Shown here in pieces: positions 8,909-18,128 of a stretch of DNA of 64,000 nucleotides. The stretch's first letter is position 1. Each line of letters starts with the position of its first letter. A program made the position numbers and the translations under genes. The DNA comes from Bacteroidales bacterium (GTDB taxonomy: Bacteria; Bacteroidota; Bacteroidia; Bacteroidales; UBA932). The stretch is from positions 170,501-234,500 of the forward strand of contig JAFRQH010000017.1 in the NCBI GenBank assembly GCA_017428725.1. The letters run 5' to 3'. Below the pieces are notes generated by a model, which was not told the origin of the DNA, did not search any database, and saw only the letters and a program-made list of their open reading frames with translations.

Positions 8909-9934
8909 CTAAGCGGTTTTCAATTTGGAAGACAGATAATCACTAAACTTCCGCAGACAGAAAGACAGGAATAGAACGATAATGAAATCCAGCAGGAGAA
9001 GCAATAGGAACGGGAGATGTAATCCGATGATGTCCAGGAGCTTATAGAAAACGATCATTACCAGTTGATGGATGATCAGTATTTCAAAGGAATAGCGGCC
9101 GATAACGGAGAACAACCCACCCCGGATATGGCCCAGCAGGGAATTGATCCACGATTTCTCCATAACGAGCCCGAGGGTGATGAAAGGAAGCAAGACTACC
9201 GAGAGCAGGTCATGACATTCTTTCGTGACCATGATCAACACAAAGAGCACCGTCGCAAGGATAAAGAGCATGTTGAACAATGTGCTTTTCCTGTCGACGG
9301 ATTCCTTGTGTTGGGAGTAAAGCTGATGGATCAGCACACCGAAGGACATATCGCAAAATCCGCGGATGAGATTCAGGTTGAAACCAAACTTGACCCCGCC
9401 GCTCTGGATGGAAGCATCATGGCTGAAGATGAGCGTGTATCCGAAAACGATGACGAAGGGGAACGCGATCGTGCACGCCAGCTTCGGGTCATAATCCAGC
9501 AATGCGTAGACAAAGAAACCGGCGATGACCAGGATGCTGAGAAACCACGTGACATCCATTACGGGAAAAGGAATGGTCGTGACAAGGCCGTTTGTCAGTG
9601 TCAACAAGAAAGAGAAAGACCCGACCGTACGTACGAAGGCATCCAGACTGGAGAAATCGAGCCGGGAATGGAGGGTGATGCAGGAGAGGATGAAACAGAC
9701 GATAACTGCCGGGTAGAATTTCGAGATCCGCTTGGTGGTATACTGGAATGCTGAAGACCGCTTTGACGAAAAACCGCCCATCAGGAAATACCCAGAGATG
9801 AAGAAAAAGAAATCTACAGGCAGATAGGTATGATTGAATCCGGGGACACAGAAAAAGTGATGGAGCACGATGATGGTGATCATCACGCCTTTCATCCAGT
9901 CGACGGCGAAGATTCTATTGCGGGAGGAATCCAT
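8909..9934 (-). CDS. Acyltransferase-3 family membrane protein
   Basis: This protein is 341 residues from the ATG at 9934. The reading frame extends to 10111, but that extension is low-complexity, overlaps the GT8 coding sequence and lacks family similarity. The N-terminus has IFAVDWMKG followed by a helix with LHHFF, matching the conserved His of OafA-like acyltransferases. About ten membrane spans follow. It should acetylate or otherwise acylate a sugar hydroxyl using cytoplasmic acyl-CoA. It follows the GT8 gene by 13 nt and precedes the GT14-like gene by one base. Confidence 0.87.
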   Translation of the reverse strand: MDSSRNRIFAVDWMKGVMITIIVLHHFFCVPGFNHTYLPVDFFFFISGYFLMGGFSSKRSSAFQYTTKRISKFYPAVIVCFILSCITLHSRLDFSSLDAFVRTVGSFSFLLTLTNGLVTTIPFPVMDVTWFLSILVIAGFFVYALLDYDPKLACTIAFPFVIVFGYTLIFSHDASIQSGGVKFGFNLNLIRGFCDMSFGVLIHQLYSQHKESVDRKSTLFNMLFILATVLFVLIMVTKECHDLLSVVLLPFITLGLVMEKSWINSLLGHIRGGLFSVIGRYSFEILIIHQLVMIVFYKLLDIIGLHLPFLLLLLLDFIIVLFLSFCLRKFSDYLSSKLKTA

Positions 9935-9947
9935 ATGGAAACGTGAA

Positions 9948-10865
9948 TTAACTTGTCTGCAGGTGCTGTTTGACAGCGCGCACGGAATCCAATATCCGGC
10001 CGAAGACCGGGATGCGGTAAACTTTCCAAAGCCGGTACATCCCGGCAGGCGGCGTCCACTCGCAGCGGATCTCTTCCGGCAGGCTGTCGTAGACCCGCCA
10101 CCAGTCCGCAAAGCGGACGGTGAACAGGTTCCAGGGCTTGCCGCCGGTGTAGTGGATGCTTCCGCTGCGCTGCACCTCGCCCCAGAGCGCCTCGGAGTAC
10201 TGTCGGACGAAGTCGGGCTTGTATTTGCGGATGAAGAAGGTCCGGATGCTGTCGTAGACCGGGCTCAGGGGTAGGACCCGCCCCTGGCAGACCTGGTTGA
10301 GGGCGTCCTGGTCCGGGAACTCCAAGTAGGGCACCCGGCAGGCTTCCAGCAGGCGTTCCGACACCTTCTCGGCACGCATCTGCGCCAGGTTCATCACCAG
10401 GAAGCCGGAGTTGAAATAGCGGTTCGGGTCGCAGCCGAGGGCGCGGAAACGCTCCGCCTGCTGCTCGATGGGCGCCTCGAAGACCACGGCCAGGTAATTG
10501 TCCCCGAGCCGGATGTCGCGGTAGAGCGCCCCGATGTCCTGGCGGACGACGATGTCGCAGTCCAGGTAGACGATGCTGTCCAGCTCGGGCAGGAGTTCCG
10601 GAAGCAGGAGCCGGAAGGAAGCCGCTTCGGTATAGCGCGGGTCGATGTACAGCCCCTCCAGCCGCCCTTTCAGCGGGATGTACTCAAAGGACAGCCTCCC
10701 ACCGCCGAGCGCCGTGAGTTTGTCCTGCATCCGCCGCGGAATCTCCTCCGTGACCAGGCAGATGACCCGGAAGTCGCCCGTGGACGCATCCAACAGCGAC
10801 TTCAGTGTCGTCGCAGCCGGTACGAAGTAGTTGGGCGTGAATGCGATGGCGAGGGGAGTGGTCAT
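9948..10865 (-). CDS. Glycosyltransferase family 8
   Basis: This 305-residue protein starts at 10865, just before the stop of the preceding gene. MTTPLAIAFTPNYFVPA opens a GT-A fold. SIVYLDCDIVV carries the DxD metal-binding motif, FNSGFLVMNL is the second conserved block, and IHYTGGKPW matches the GT8 HxxGxxKPW signature. GT8 enzymes such as LgtC or the LPS glycosyltransferases are retaining and use UDP-glucose, UDP-galactose or related donors. The acceptor is unknown. A 12-residue upstream extension exists in frame but is not needed. Confidence 0.93.
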   Translation of the reverse strand: MTTPLAIAFTPNYFVPAATTLKSLLDASTGDFRVICLVTEEIPRRMQDKLTALGGGRLSFEYIPLKGRLEGLYIDPRYTEAASFRLLLPELLPELDSIVYLDCDIVVRQDIGALYRDIRLGDNYLAVVFEAPIEQQAERFRALGCDPNRYFNSGFLVMNLAQMRAEKVSERLLEACRVPYLEFPDQDALNQVCQGRVLPLSPVYDSIRTFFIRKYKPDFVRQYSEALWGEVQRSGSIHYTGGKPWNLFTVRFADWWRVYDSLPEEIRCEWTPPAGMYRLWKVYRIPVFGRILDSVRAVKQHLQTS

Positions 10866-10866
10866 A

Positions 10867-11934
10867 TCATTTCTTGCTCCTGCCTCCGCAGGCAAAGGCA
10901 AGCGTGCGGGGCATGATCCTGTTCAGCAGGCGGTAAAGTGCATAGCAGACAACGAGCACGATAACCGGCACCAGCCAGTATCTGATCCAAGTCCCTGCGA
11001 GGGACTCCCCGAAAACCCGCAGGCAGAGGCCCTTGGTCCATCCGAGGATGTAAATTCCGTGTGCCGCATAGATGAAGAAGACGCTGGCTGCCAGGTCGCA
11101 GAGCCGCTGGCAGCGGCGTTCGTTATCGATCAGTGCGTCGCAGATGTTCATAAAGGCGATCATCCCGCAGGGATAGAACAGCCGTAGCAGCAGGGTGTGG
11201 AGCGGCCGGCCGATCTGGGACGTGGCAACGAGCAGCAGAACGCCTGCGGCGATATAGCCGGGGACCTTGACCTTGCGGCAGACTGAGAGCATGTTGATCT
11301 TGAACGTCCCGAGCCATCCGCCGAGCAACACGAAGAAAATGCCTCTCATGGACGGAATCTTGGGAACCCATGGGGAGAGGTATACCAAGCACAGGATTGC
11401 AAGGGAAAGCCACTTGAAACGCTTGAATACCAGATAGGCCAAGGGGAGGATCAAAGTCATGATCATCAAGTCCAGCAAAAACCAGAGGGGGAAGTCCGCC
11501 GGACCTGTCACAAACCAATAGAGCGGACCGCGGGCTATGTCATATAATTCACCTGCGGACTTCTCGAGATGTATCAAGCCGAACAGTTCATTTTTCAGCA
11601 CGACGACCACGACGGCCAGGGCATTCCATAACAGGTAGGGGATCAGGAGGCTCCAGATCCGTTTCTTCCATTTGGCCTTCACCCACTGCCAGCCGAACTC
11701 TTCCTCTTTGAGATACCTTAAGAACAGGTATCCGCTGAAGACGAAGAACCAGCAGGTACCGATGGAGAACAAATGCCTGGATAGCATTTCAGCAATAAAA
11801 TGGTAGACATTCCATCCATCCAGCGACCATTCCACCGTCGGGGAATCGAAGGCCCCGACAGAATGTGCGAAGACCACTAGGACGATCAGCGGGAATCGCA
11901 TCGCCTTGATGAGGGTTGACTGACGTTCATCCAT
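10867..11934 (-). CDS. Acyltransferase-3 family membrane protein
   Basis: This 355-residue multi-pass protein has the N-terminal pattern IKAMRFPLIVLVVFAHSVG. Its AHS carries the family histidine at the end of the first helix. A second marker is WFFVFSGYLFLR (residues ~60-71), and ten or so spans cover the rest. WFLLDLMIMT and the HGIYILGW segment near the end also fit this family. It is likely a sugar O-acyltransferase acting at the inner membrane. It lies between GT2 and GT8 genes, in the recurring glycosyltransferase-acyltransferase alternation. Confidence 0.88.
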   Translation of the reverse strand: MDERQSTLIKAMRFPLIVLVVFAHSVGAFDSPTVEWSLDGWNVYHFIAEMLSRHLFSIGTCWFFVFSGYLFLRYLKEEEFGWQWVKAKWKKRIWSLLIPYLLWNALAVVVVVLKNELFGLIHLEKSAGELYDIARGPLYWFVTGPADFPLWFLLDLMIMTLILPLAYLVFKRFKWLSLAILCLVYLSPWVPKIPSMRGIFFVLLGGWLGTFKINMLSVCRKVKVPGYIAAGVLLLVATSQIGRPLHTLLLRLFYPCGMIAFMNICDALIDNERRCQRLCDLAASVFFIYAAHGIYILGWTKGLCLRVFGESLAGTWIRYWLVPVIVLVVCYALYRLLNRIMPRTLAFACGGRSKK

Positions 11935-11964
11935 GGGATTGTTATTTGGGAACAGAGAGGATAC

Positions 11965-12969
11965 TTACAGGCGCAACCGCCTTTTGACCGACTGAACGGC
12001 AATGATTAGAAAACGTTTGGCAATAAAAAACCAATGCGAGAACTGCCAAGAGGGATGGTGGCAGGCAAGATTGTCTTCAAAGGACAACTCGTGACCGACA
12101 TTTTCGATCTCGTTATTGACCATGTTGACCAGCCGGGATGAGGATAGAGACCGAAGGCCTTTGCCATGATCAAAAGTCAGAAGAGACTGGATCATGGAGA
12201 TGCCGTTCTCGCAAATCTTGGAAAGATACAGATTCTTGGACTCTGCCGATATGCGGTCCACGGGGACGGCCTTTAAAAGATTATCGAATAAAACGGCGTA
12301 GCGATCGGCAGTCCACCTGTAAGTAGCGGAAACGCTATCGGCATTTCGGTTATAGAGATAGACTTGCTTGTTGATGATCGTGACCGGTTTTTCCGTCCTG
12401 AAGGCCAACTTGATATTCATGATCATATCTTCTCCGACGCGGACTTCCGGAGGGACAAAGGAACTGTCATCATCGAAGAGGGAGCGCTGGAAGAGTTTTC
12501 CCCATCTTGTGCATAGAACTTCTGATCCACGAAACATCTTAGCACGCCAGTCCTCGATGGATATCGTCTCTGTGTTTCCGTTACCTGGGAAAGAGAAAGC
12601 GACAATGATGTCGGAGCCATTTTTCGCGTTCGAAAACAAGATTTCCAAAGCGTCGGTCGTCAGGCGATCATCCGAATCGACAAAACAGAGCCAATTGCCA
12701 TTGGCTTGCGAGATACCCTTTCGGACGGCATCCTGTTGCCCCTGGTTTTTCTGGTGGATGCATTTGATCCGGGTGTCTTCCTTTGCCTTTCGGTCACAAA
12801 TGGCGGAGGAACCGTCCGTGCTCCCGTCATCGACAAGCAGCAGTTCGAAATCCGTGAAAGTCTGGACGGTGATGCTGTCTATACACCCTTCAAGGAACGA
12901 TGCCGTGTTGTAGACAGGGATGATGACGGAAATCTCGGGCTTCAGTCCCATACTTTTCTCTTTATCCAT
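11965..12969 (-). CDS. Glycosyltransferase family 2
   Basis: This 334-residue protein starts from ATG 12969. A second ATG at 12951 (MGLKPE) is equally possible because the fold starts only at PEISVIIPVYN. GT-A motifs are SVIIPVYN, LLLVDDGSTDGS and WLCFVDSDDRL. The later RVGEDMIMNIKL segment matches the ED active-site block of GT2 enzymes. The 5' end overlaps the preceding GT2 gene by 28 nt with the longer start, 10 nt with the shorter. Donor and linkage are unknown. Confidence 0.9.
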   Translation of the reverse strand: MDKEKSMGLKPEISVIIPVYNTASFLEGCIDSITVQTFTDFELLLVDDGSTDGSSAICDRKAKEDTRIKCIHQKNQGQQDAVRKGISQANGNWLCFVDSDDRLTTDALEILFSNAKNGSDIIVAFSFPGNGNTETISIEDWRAKMFRGSEVLCTRWGKLFQRSLFDDDSSFVPPEVRVGEDMIMNIKLAFRTEKPVTIINKQVYLYNRNADSVSATYRWTADRYAVLFDNLLKAVPVDRISAESKNLYLSKICENGISMIQSLLTFDHGKGLRSLSSSRLVNMVNNEIENVGHELSFEDNLACHHPSWQFSHWFFIAKRFLIIAVQSVKRRLRL

Positions 12970-13871
12970 CGGAGTGTCATCATGGTTTTGTCTTTCCAGT
13001 CGGCCAGCCGGCAAAGTCTCAGATACGGAAACAGGTCGTGGAGCGGAAGATGTTTGACGACGAGATTAAAGTAATCATATACGCACTTCTTGTGCAGATA
13101 ATCCTCGTTAACGATAGAGTAGAAAGCCTTATCTTCGGGATTGTCGGGCTCTTCATATCGTATGGCGCGAAGGAACTCCGACAGTTTGGAAATGCCCTCC
13201 AGTTTTTCTTTGAAGCGGGAACTGTCTGCAGACAGGTGCTGCGTGGACTGCCGGAAACAGAACAGCATCTTCCGGGTGTTGGCCACACCGTTCTTTGAAA
13301 GGGAAATCGGGGTGGCGATATCGGATCCGAAGGCGCAGGGAAAGTCCATGAATCCGCCCAGGTCGAGCAGCGCGGAGCGCCTAAAGGCAAAGTTGCCTAT
13401 GCAAGTAAACGAGTGGCCTGTCAGCCACCAGTGGAGGTATTCGTATTTGCTGGTGAATTCGGGAAGGATGCTGTCATCCCAAAGGTGCTTGCCCTCCTCG
13501 TCAATCTGCTCAACGGAAGAGTGGATTAAGTCTACCTGCGGATACTTCTCTGACAGCCGGATGATTTCCTCGCAAAAACTTGGTTTATACAGATCATCAT
13601 CTGCCGCCAGGACGATATAGTCGCCAGTCGCGAAAGAGATGCTATGGTTCCACTGCTGCACCAGATCGTCCCGGCCCAGATTCCGTTCGTTACGGACATA
13701 CCGGATGCGCGGGTCGGCGAATGTGTCAACGATTTCGCGAAGCGACTCTGGCGAGCAATCATCCACGATGATCAATTCCCACTCGGACGATGTCTGAGAC
13801 AGGATGCTGCCGATGGCCTCGCTTAGAAAACGAGCCTTATACGCGGGCATCACGAATGAAATCTTAGGCAT
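12942..13871 (-). CDS. Glycosyltransferase family 2, paralogue of the first gene of the operon
   Basis: This 309-residue protein has ISFVMPAYKARFLSEA, IIVDDCSPES and VLAADDDLY, the GT-A signature set with an unusual DDD metal motif. It resembles the gene at 32488-33363 through most of its length (shared PAYK, DDCSP, RYxRN, GDDDLY/ADDDLY, HCVGN/FTCIGN blocks), so the two are likely paralogues from duplication within the locus. It may transfer the same sugar type onto different acceptors. A short 42-nt gap separates it from the left-handed-helix acetyltransferase gene upstream. Confidence 0.9.
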   Translation of the reverse strand: MPKISFVMPAYKARFLSEAIGSILSQTSSEWELIIVDDCSPESLREIVDTFADPRIRYVRNERNLGRDDLVQQWNHSISFATGDYIVLAADDDLYKPSFCEEIIRLSEKYPQVDLIHSSVEQIDEEGKHLWDDSILPEFTSKYEYLHWWLTGHSFTCIGNFAFRRSALLDLGGFMDFPCAFGSDIATPISLSKNGVANTRKMLFCFRQSTQHLSADSSRFKEKLEGISKLSEFLRAIRYEEPDNPEDKAFYSIVNEDYLHKKCVYDYFNLVVKHLPLHDLFPYLRLCRLADWKDKTMMTLRWIKRKVWD

Positions 13872-13913
13872 GATCGCTGATGGTTGAATGGTTAATCTGG
13901 CTCCAGGGAAGTC

Positions 13914-14405
13914 TCATGGACGGACCAGCACCTTGCCGGGAACGCCGACGACCGTGACACCGGGAGTGAGAACATCTTTCACGACGACGGCGCCGGCGCC
14001 GATCCTGACGCCATCCGCGATACGGATTCCGCCGAGAATCTGTGCTCCCTGGCCGATGTCCACATTGTCTCCGATGACGGGAGAATCGTCGGGATATCCG
14101 CCGTCGCTGCCGATGCAGCAGTTACCGTGGATCTTGCAGTTCTTGCCGATCCGGGCTTTGGGGTTGACAATCACGGAACCGAAATGCTCCAATTGCAGAC
14201 CTTCTCCGAAACATCCGGCGCTGATGATGAATCCCAGCCGGGAGCCGAGCCGGTTCTTGCGGGCCTTGTACCAATAGGCGAGCAGTTTGTTCGGAGAAGA
14301 GAAGGAATACTTCTCTTCCTTGCGAAGGAATCTCAGATACCGGCAGATATAATACCTCTCCGGGCGGATCAGCCATTCCAGAAAGGACTCCTTGAGATGC
14401 ATCAT
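13914..14405 (-). CDS. Left-handed beta-helix acetyltransferase, CysE-like
   Basis: This protein is 163 residues from the ATG at 14405, which makes an ATGA junction with the upstream stop. The longer frame to 14522 is inside the neighbouring gene. The C-terminal half is hexapeptide repeats (IGKNCKIHGN, IGDNVDIGQGAQI, IGAGAVVVKDV) ending in GVPGKVLVRP, as in serine acetyltransferase-like enzymes found in capsule loci. It would acetylate a nucleotide sugar or a lipid-linked sugar with acetyl-CoA. Serine is an unlikely substrate in this context. Confidence 0.88.
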   Translation of the reverse strand: MMHLKESFLEWLIRPERYYICRYLRFLRKEEKYSFSSPNKLLAYWYKARKNRLGSRLGFIISAGCFGEGLQLEHFGSVIVNPKARIGKNCKIHGNCCIGSDGGYPDDSPVIGDNVDIGQGAQILGGIRIADGVRIGAGAVVVKDVLTPGVTVVGVPGKVLVRP

Positions 14406-15511
14406 AGGCGGGAAATTAGCGGATTGATCTTTTGCGTAAGCCACTTGCCAAGATTGTCTGCCGCCTGGGGCACGTGCATCAAGTCGAACAACCGGGCACG
14501 CAGCAAGTCGATACCGGCACACGCGAAGAACACCAGGATGCAGAAGACAATGACGGTGGGGATGAACCAGAAAGTGTCGATGAGCGTGCGCCAGGGGACT
14601 CCGGTCTCCCAGAGCAAAGGGCGGATGACGAAATGCTCGGAGCAGATGTATACGCCAAAGGAGAACGGGGACACCTTTTTGAGAATGGTTGACAGGAAAC
14701 CTTTGTCACAACTGGATTTTGAGAAAACCAGGAACAGGAAAACGGCCAGCGGGAAGGCGAAGCCATTGTATGCGAGCAATTCGAGTTCCGGAGCCGTCCC
14801 AGCAGAAATGTAGCGGTAAACGGCTTTGCCGAAACAGAACAGAGCGACGAGAAGTGCGGTCGCAAAAAAATACCGCAGGCAACGCCTTCTGTCCAGTGAG
14901 GAGCCGAACAGCCTGAAATACCCTCCCCAGAAGAACAGAGCAATGAACCATAGAAGCGAGTATCCTTTAGCAGCCCCCATCGTATTCCCCAAGGGAATGA
15001 CGTAGGTGAATGTGCAGCAGAAGACGATCAGGGCAATCAGAAAGTAGCGATACTCCACTTTCGACAAAGCGGTGGCAGCTTTGGAAAGGAACGGGCACAG
15101 GACGACCAGCCCGATGTATCTCGTGAAAAACCAATAGTTGTCGTTCGTCAGCGGGAAGAATGCGTATCGAAGGCTGTCCCAAGACGGCTTGTTCGCGAAG
15201 ATCAGCCAGCCCAGGACCGTGAATGCGAATGAATAGAAAAAGACCTGAAACCACAGGGACAGGACCCGTTTCGTGTTGAAACTCTTCCCTAGCAGGAAAT
15301 ACCCCGACACCAGGATGAAAACATCCACGTGGGCATTGCAGAGGATGACCACCAACTCAGAAAGGATATAATTGGATATTCCCGTCGCGGTAGTCGGGAA
15401 GGGATGCGCCCCACAGATGTAGAAAAAGGAATGCCAGATTACGACCAACAACATGGCCAGTGACCTCAGCACCTCGAAGTTTGCGAGTCTGGTATGTCCG
15501 ATTTCACTCAT
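14402..15511 (-). CDS. Acyltransferase-3 family membrane protein
   Basis: This 369-residue protein has NFEVLRSLAMLLVVIWHSFFYI at its start, giving the R-x-x-A...WHS pattern of this family. VDVFILVSGYFLLG follows about 70 residues later, and around ten spans fill the rest. Similar proteins O-acetylate capsule and O-antigen sugars. Both ends make 4-nt overlaps with neighbouring genes, so translation is probably coupled. Substrate is unknown. Confidence 0.9.
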   Translation of the reverse strand: MSEIGHTRLANFEVLRSLAMLLVVIWHSFFYICGAHPFPTTATGISNYILSELVVILCNAHVDVFILVSGYFLLGKSFNTKRVLSLWFQVFFYSFAFTVLGWLIFANKPSWDSLRYAFFPLTNDNYWFFTRYIGLVVLCPFLSKAATALSKVEYRYFLIALIVFCCTFTYVIPLGNTMGAAKGYSLLWFIALFFWGGYFRLFGSSLDRRRCLRYFFATALLVALFCFGKAVYRYISAGTAPELELLAYNGFAFPLAVFLFLVFSKSSCDKGFLSTILKKVSPFSFGVYICSEHFVIRPLLWETGVPWRTLIDTFWFIPTVIVFCILVFFACAGIDLLRARLFDLMHVPQAADNLGKWLTQKINPLISRL

Positions 15512-16338
15512 TTGTAAGTCAGTTTATGGATGGGGAAGCGCTTGAAGATGTCTTCCCGTTGCATCAGGGAGAAGCGGGGGTCGTTGATGGACTGCTGGAG
15601 GTAGTGGGGGAGCGTATCACTCACGAGCTGGAACTCATCCTGGCAGTCGTAGACGTCGAAAAGGATCTGGAAGAAGAAGTAGTCCGGCAGGGCGTCGTGG
15701 TCCCTCCACCAGAGCAGCATCAGGTCGCAGAGCTCGGAGATGGTCCGGCCCCCCTTGCGGGCGATGATGAAGCTGTTCAGCATATTGACCCTGAAGCCTT
15801 TGGCCCATCCGAAATAGTAGGCGTAGGTGTCCCTCCAGTACTTGTAATCCGGCTCATGCGGATCGCGGCGGAAGACCAGGAACTCCGATTCCGCCCATTT
15901 CCGGGGGATGGGGCCCGTCATCAGGATGGTCGCATCCATCCAAACGCCGCCATAGGTCTTGAGCAGGATCAGGCGCAGCAGGTCGGAGAAATGCGCCCGG
16001 GAATAGACCGCGCGCTTTTGCTGGACGAAATCCGGCAGGTCGATATACTCATACAAGTTGGCGTCCGTCAGGCGGACCACGGTGTAGTCGCCCGCATATT
16101 TGTCCACGGAATCCAGGCAGGTCCGGACCACGGCCGGGACCTCGTCATAACCCTGGCCCCAATACTGCCAGATGATCTTGTCCGTGCCGAACTCCTGTTT
16201 GGCTTCGAACGTGAAATGCTCCGGATGCTCGTGGTATCGGTTTATCAACTGCTCGCAGACCGTGGCCACGCGCCTGTGGGTGGCCAGGATCTTGCGTTCG
16301 CGTAACTTGCGCCAGAGGAAGGTCTTGGACAGGTTCAT
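15508..16338 (-). CDS. Capsular polysaccharide synthesis glycosyltransferase (Caps_synth / GT32-like)
   Basis: This 276-residue protein has IIWQYWGQGYDEVP near residue 54 and a central FSDLLRLILLKTYGGVWMDATI block. This is the GG-x-W-x-D form of the metal motif in the Caps_synth and DXD-sugar-binding families. An FRVNMLNSFIIA segment follows. The protein probably transfers a hexose at the cytoplasmic face. The start overlaps the GT14-like stop and its stop overlaps the acyltransferase-3 start, each by 4 nt. Confidence 0.87.
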   Translation of the reverse strand: MNLSKTFLWRKLRERKILATHRRVATVCEQLINRYHEHPEHFTFEAKQEFGTDKIIWQYWGQGYDEVPAVVRTCLDSVDKYAGDYTVVRLTDANLYEYIDLPDFVQQKRAVYSRAHFSDLLRLILLKTYGGVWMDATILMTGPIPRKWAESEFLVFRRDPHEPDYKYWRDTYAYYFGWAKGFRVNMLNSFIIARKGGRTISELCDLMLLWWRDHDALPDYFFFQILFDVYDCQDEFQLVSDTLPHYLQQSINDPRFSLMQREDIFKRFPIHKLTYK

Positions 16339-17144
16339 CGTTCCGTGAATTTGCGGGCAAACAGGTACTCAGTCTTGCAGAGTTCATCGTAATTGGCAAG
16401 GTGGAAAACGCCGGCGTTGGAGCGGGCGATGTTGTGCAGCAGATAGTGGTCGTCGCTGACTAGAGTGCTTTTGAGCGGCGAGGCCATCAGGACCGAGGGG
16501 ACGAAATACTCGTCTCCACAAAATGTGTGGCGGAAGGTATGGAGGATCTCCATTTTTCGGGCGACCAGAAGCTGGACGGCTTCTTCGGTCAGGCTCAGCC
16601 AGTTGCTGGCCTTGTAGAAGACCTTCCCGCGGTTGGTTTCGATACCGAAGATGCGCTGGATGAGCAGGGCTGAGCGCCATAGGAACTGGCTCATCTTCCT
16701 GGGTAGCAGCCGGGGAGAGGCATAATTGCGCAGGAACAGATTGTGGCGGCGCAGCTTCAAAGTCTCTTGGTAGGAGCCGCTTTGGCAAAAGCCGGAAAGA
16801 ATGCAATGCCCGGCATTCCGGACGAAGTAGGATTGGATCTCCGGCCAAGGTTTCAGGGGCAGGGTCGTCCCGGAAATGATATGATAGAAATCATAGGGGC
16901 CGTTCGCTGAAGCTGCCTCAAACAAGGCGTATTCGCTCTGGATCTGGGACACGGTCCCCCAGCGGACATCCACCCGGTCAGCCAGCATGAAAAGCCGGCT
17001 GTGCTCCGTGTGAAGAATCGGGAGCGTCCGGACTTTCCGGTCAATATGGACATAAATGTCGCTCAGGGTTGCGTCGAGCGCGGAAACCAGCCGTTGGAGG
17101 ATTCCGAACTCATTGTGTGCGATGATGAGCCAGGCGTGGGTCAT
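16335..17144 (-). CDS. GT14-like (core-2/I-branching type) glycosyltransferase, second copy
   Basis: This protein is 269 residues from ATG 17144, the start that gives an ATGA junction. The frame upstream to 17264 overlaps the acyltransferase gene and is rejected. It shows WLIIAHNEFGIL, DIYVHIDRK, VRWGTVSQIQSEY and YHIISGTTLPL, the same ordered blocks as the gene at 8023-8907, including the lengths between them. This indicates a paralogue pair. It is a likely branch-adding transferase. It too is preceded in the operon by an acyltransferase-3 gene. Confidence 0.87.
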   Translation of the reverse strand: MTHAWLIIAHNEFGILQRLVSALDATLSDIYVHIDRKVRTLPILHTEHSRLFMLADRVDVRWGTVSQIQSEYALFEAASANGPYDFYHIISGTTLPLKPWPEIQSYFVRNAGHCILSGFCQSGSYQETLKLRRHNLFLRNYASPRLLPRKMSQFLWRSALLIQRIFGIETNRGKVFYKASNWLSLTEEAVQLLVARKMEILHTFRHTFCGDEYFVPSVLMASPLKSTLVSDDHYLLHNIARSNAGVFHLANYDELCKTEYLFARKFTER

Positions 17145-18127
17145 TTCGCTTGGGTGATCCGTCTCCACAACCATTCCCGGGGCTTGTCGGCGAGGATGCA
17201 GGCCAGCCCGATAAGCAGGAGGAAAGCTATGGCCACAGGCACGACGGCCGGGGCCGGCACCCACTGACCGAGATTATGGAACAGCTGGTGGTAGTAGGGA
17301 GAGACAAGGTTGTGCTCGTGGATAAGGTATATGGCGAAGGCCGAGCCGGCCATCCAGTTGACTGTCCGGCTTTGCAGGTTGATCTTGGAGAATGCCAGCA
17401 GGAGGTACAAGGCTGCGATGATGGCCAGCGGAGAGTCGTAGTGGTTGAGGTGGAATCCCATACCGAACCATTTGTATCCGCACCAGAACAAGAGTGCGGA
17501 CAGCAGGGTCAAGCCCGTGTAGATGCCAGCATCTGTCCAGGCACTGAATGAAGTCAGACGACCCGGATACAGCCGGACAAACCGGGCAAGAAGATACAGG
17601 CCGATGAAAGACAGAGCGGAGAATCCATAATCGAAATGACCGGCATCGAGCAGGAAACCATAGAAGAATGCCAGTCCGAACCATGCGAGCAGTACCGTCC
17701 GGAAGGTCCCCTGCGTCGCATTCTCGACGAAAGCATTCAGTACGGGCGAGATGGCGAAGAGGATCAGATAGGACGCCACGAACCAGTAGGGCCGGCCTAG
17801 GAGTAGGAAGGGCAGGACGTCCTCCCGGAACGAGACAGGCAATCCGGCGAGCAAGCTCACGATGAGGCAGATTACCGTGACATACAAAATCTGGAACAGC
17901 AGTTTCCCGGCTCCGCGGAAGGACGCCTTGATGCCGAACCACCCGGAGATCAGGACGAAGACATTCACACCGACCAGGCAGAACTGGTTGACCAACAGTT
18001 TGAATACCCCCTGCCCGCCGACCAGGTCCTCCTCGTTGAGATACCCTGATGCGTGCGCCGCCAGGATCATGAACATGCAGATCAGGCGGAGGAGTTCGAA
18101 ACTGGATTGACGTGCTTTCTGGATCAT
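17141..18127 (-). CDS. Acyltransferase-3 family membrane protein
   Basis: This 328-residue protein has FELLRLICMFMILAAHASGYL at residues ~10-30, with AHAS supplying the family histidine. VGVNVFVLISGWFGIKA follows. Ten predicted spans cover the remainder, and the last helices end in a short basic tail. It is an inner-membrane sugar O-acyltransferase by family. It follows the pyruvyl-transferase-like gene with a single-base gap and overlaps the GT14-like gene by 4 nt. Confidence 0.89.
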   Translation of the reverse strand: MIQKARQSSFELLRLICMFMILAAHASGYLNEEDLVGGQGVFKLLVNQFCLVGVNVFVLISGWFGIKASFRGAGKLLFQILYVTVICLIVSLLAGLPVSFREDVLPFLLLGRPYWFVASYLILFAISPVLNAFVENATQGTFRTVLLAWFGLAFFYGFLLDAGHFDYGFSALSFIGLYLLARFVRLYPGRLTSFSAWTDAGIYTGLTLLSALLFWCGYKWFGMGFHLNHYDSPLAIIAALYLLLAFSKINLQSRTVNWMAGSAFAIYLIHEHNLVSPYYHQLFHNLGQWVPAPAVVPVAIAFLLLIGLACILADKPREWLWRRITQAK

Positions 18128-18128
18128 A

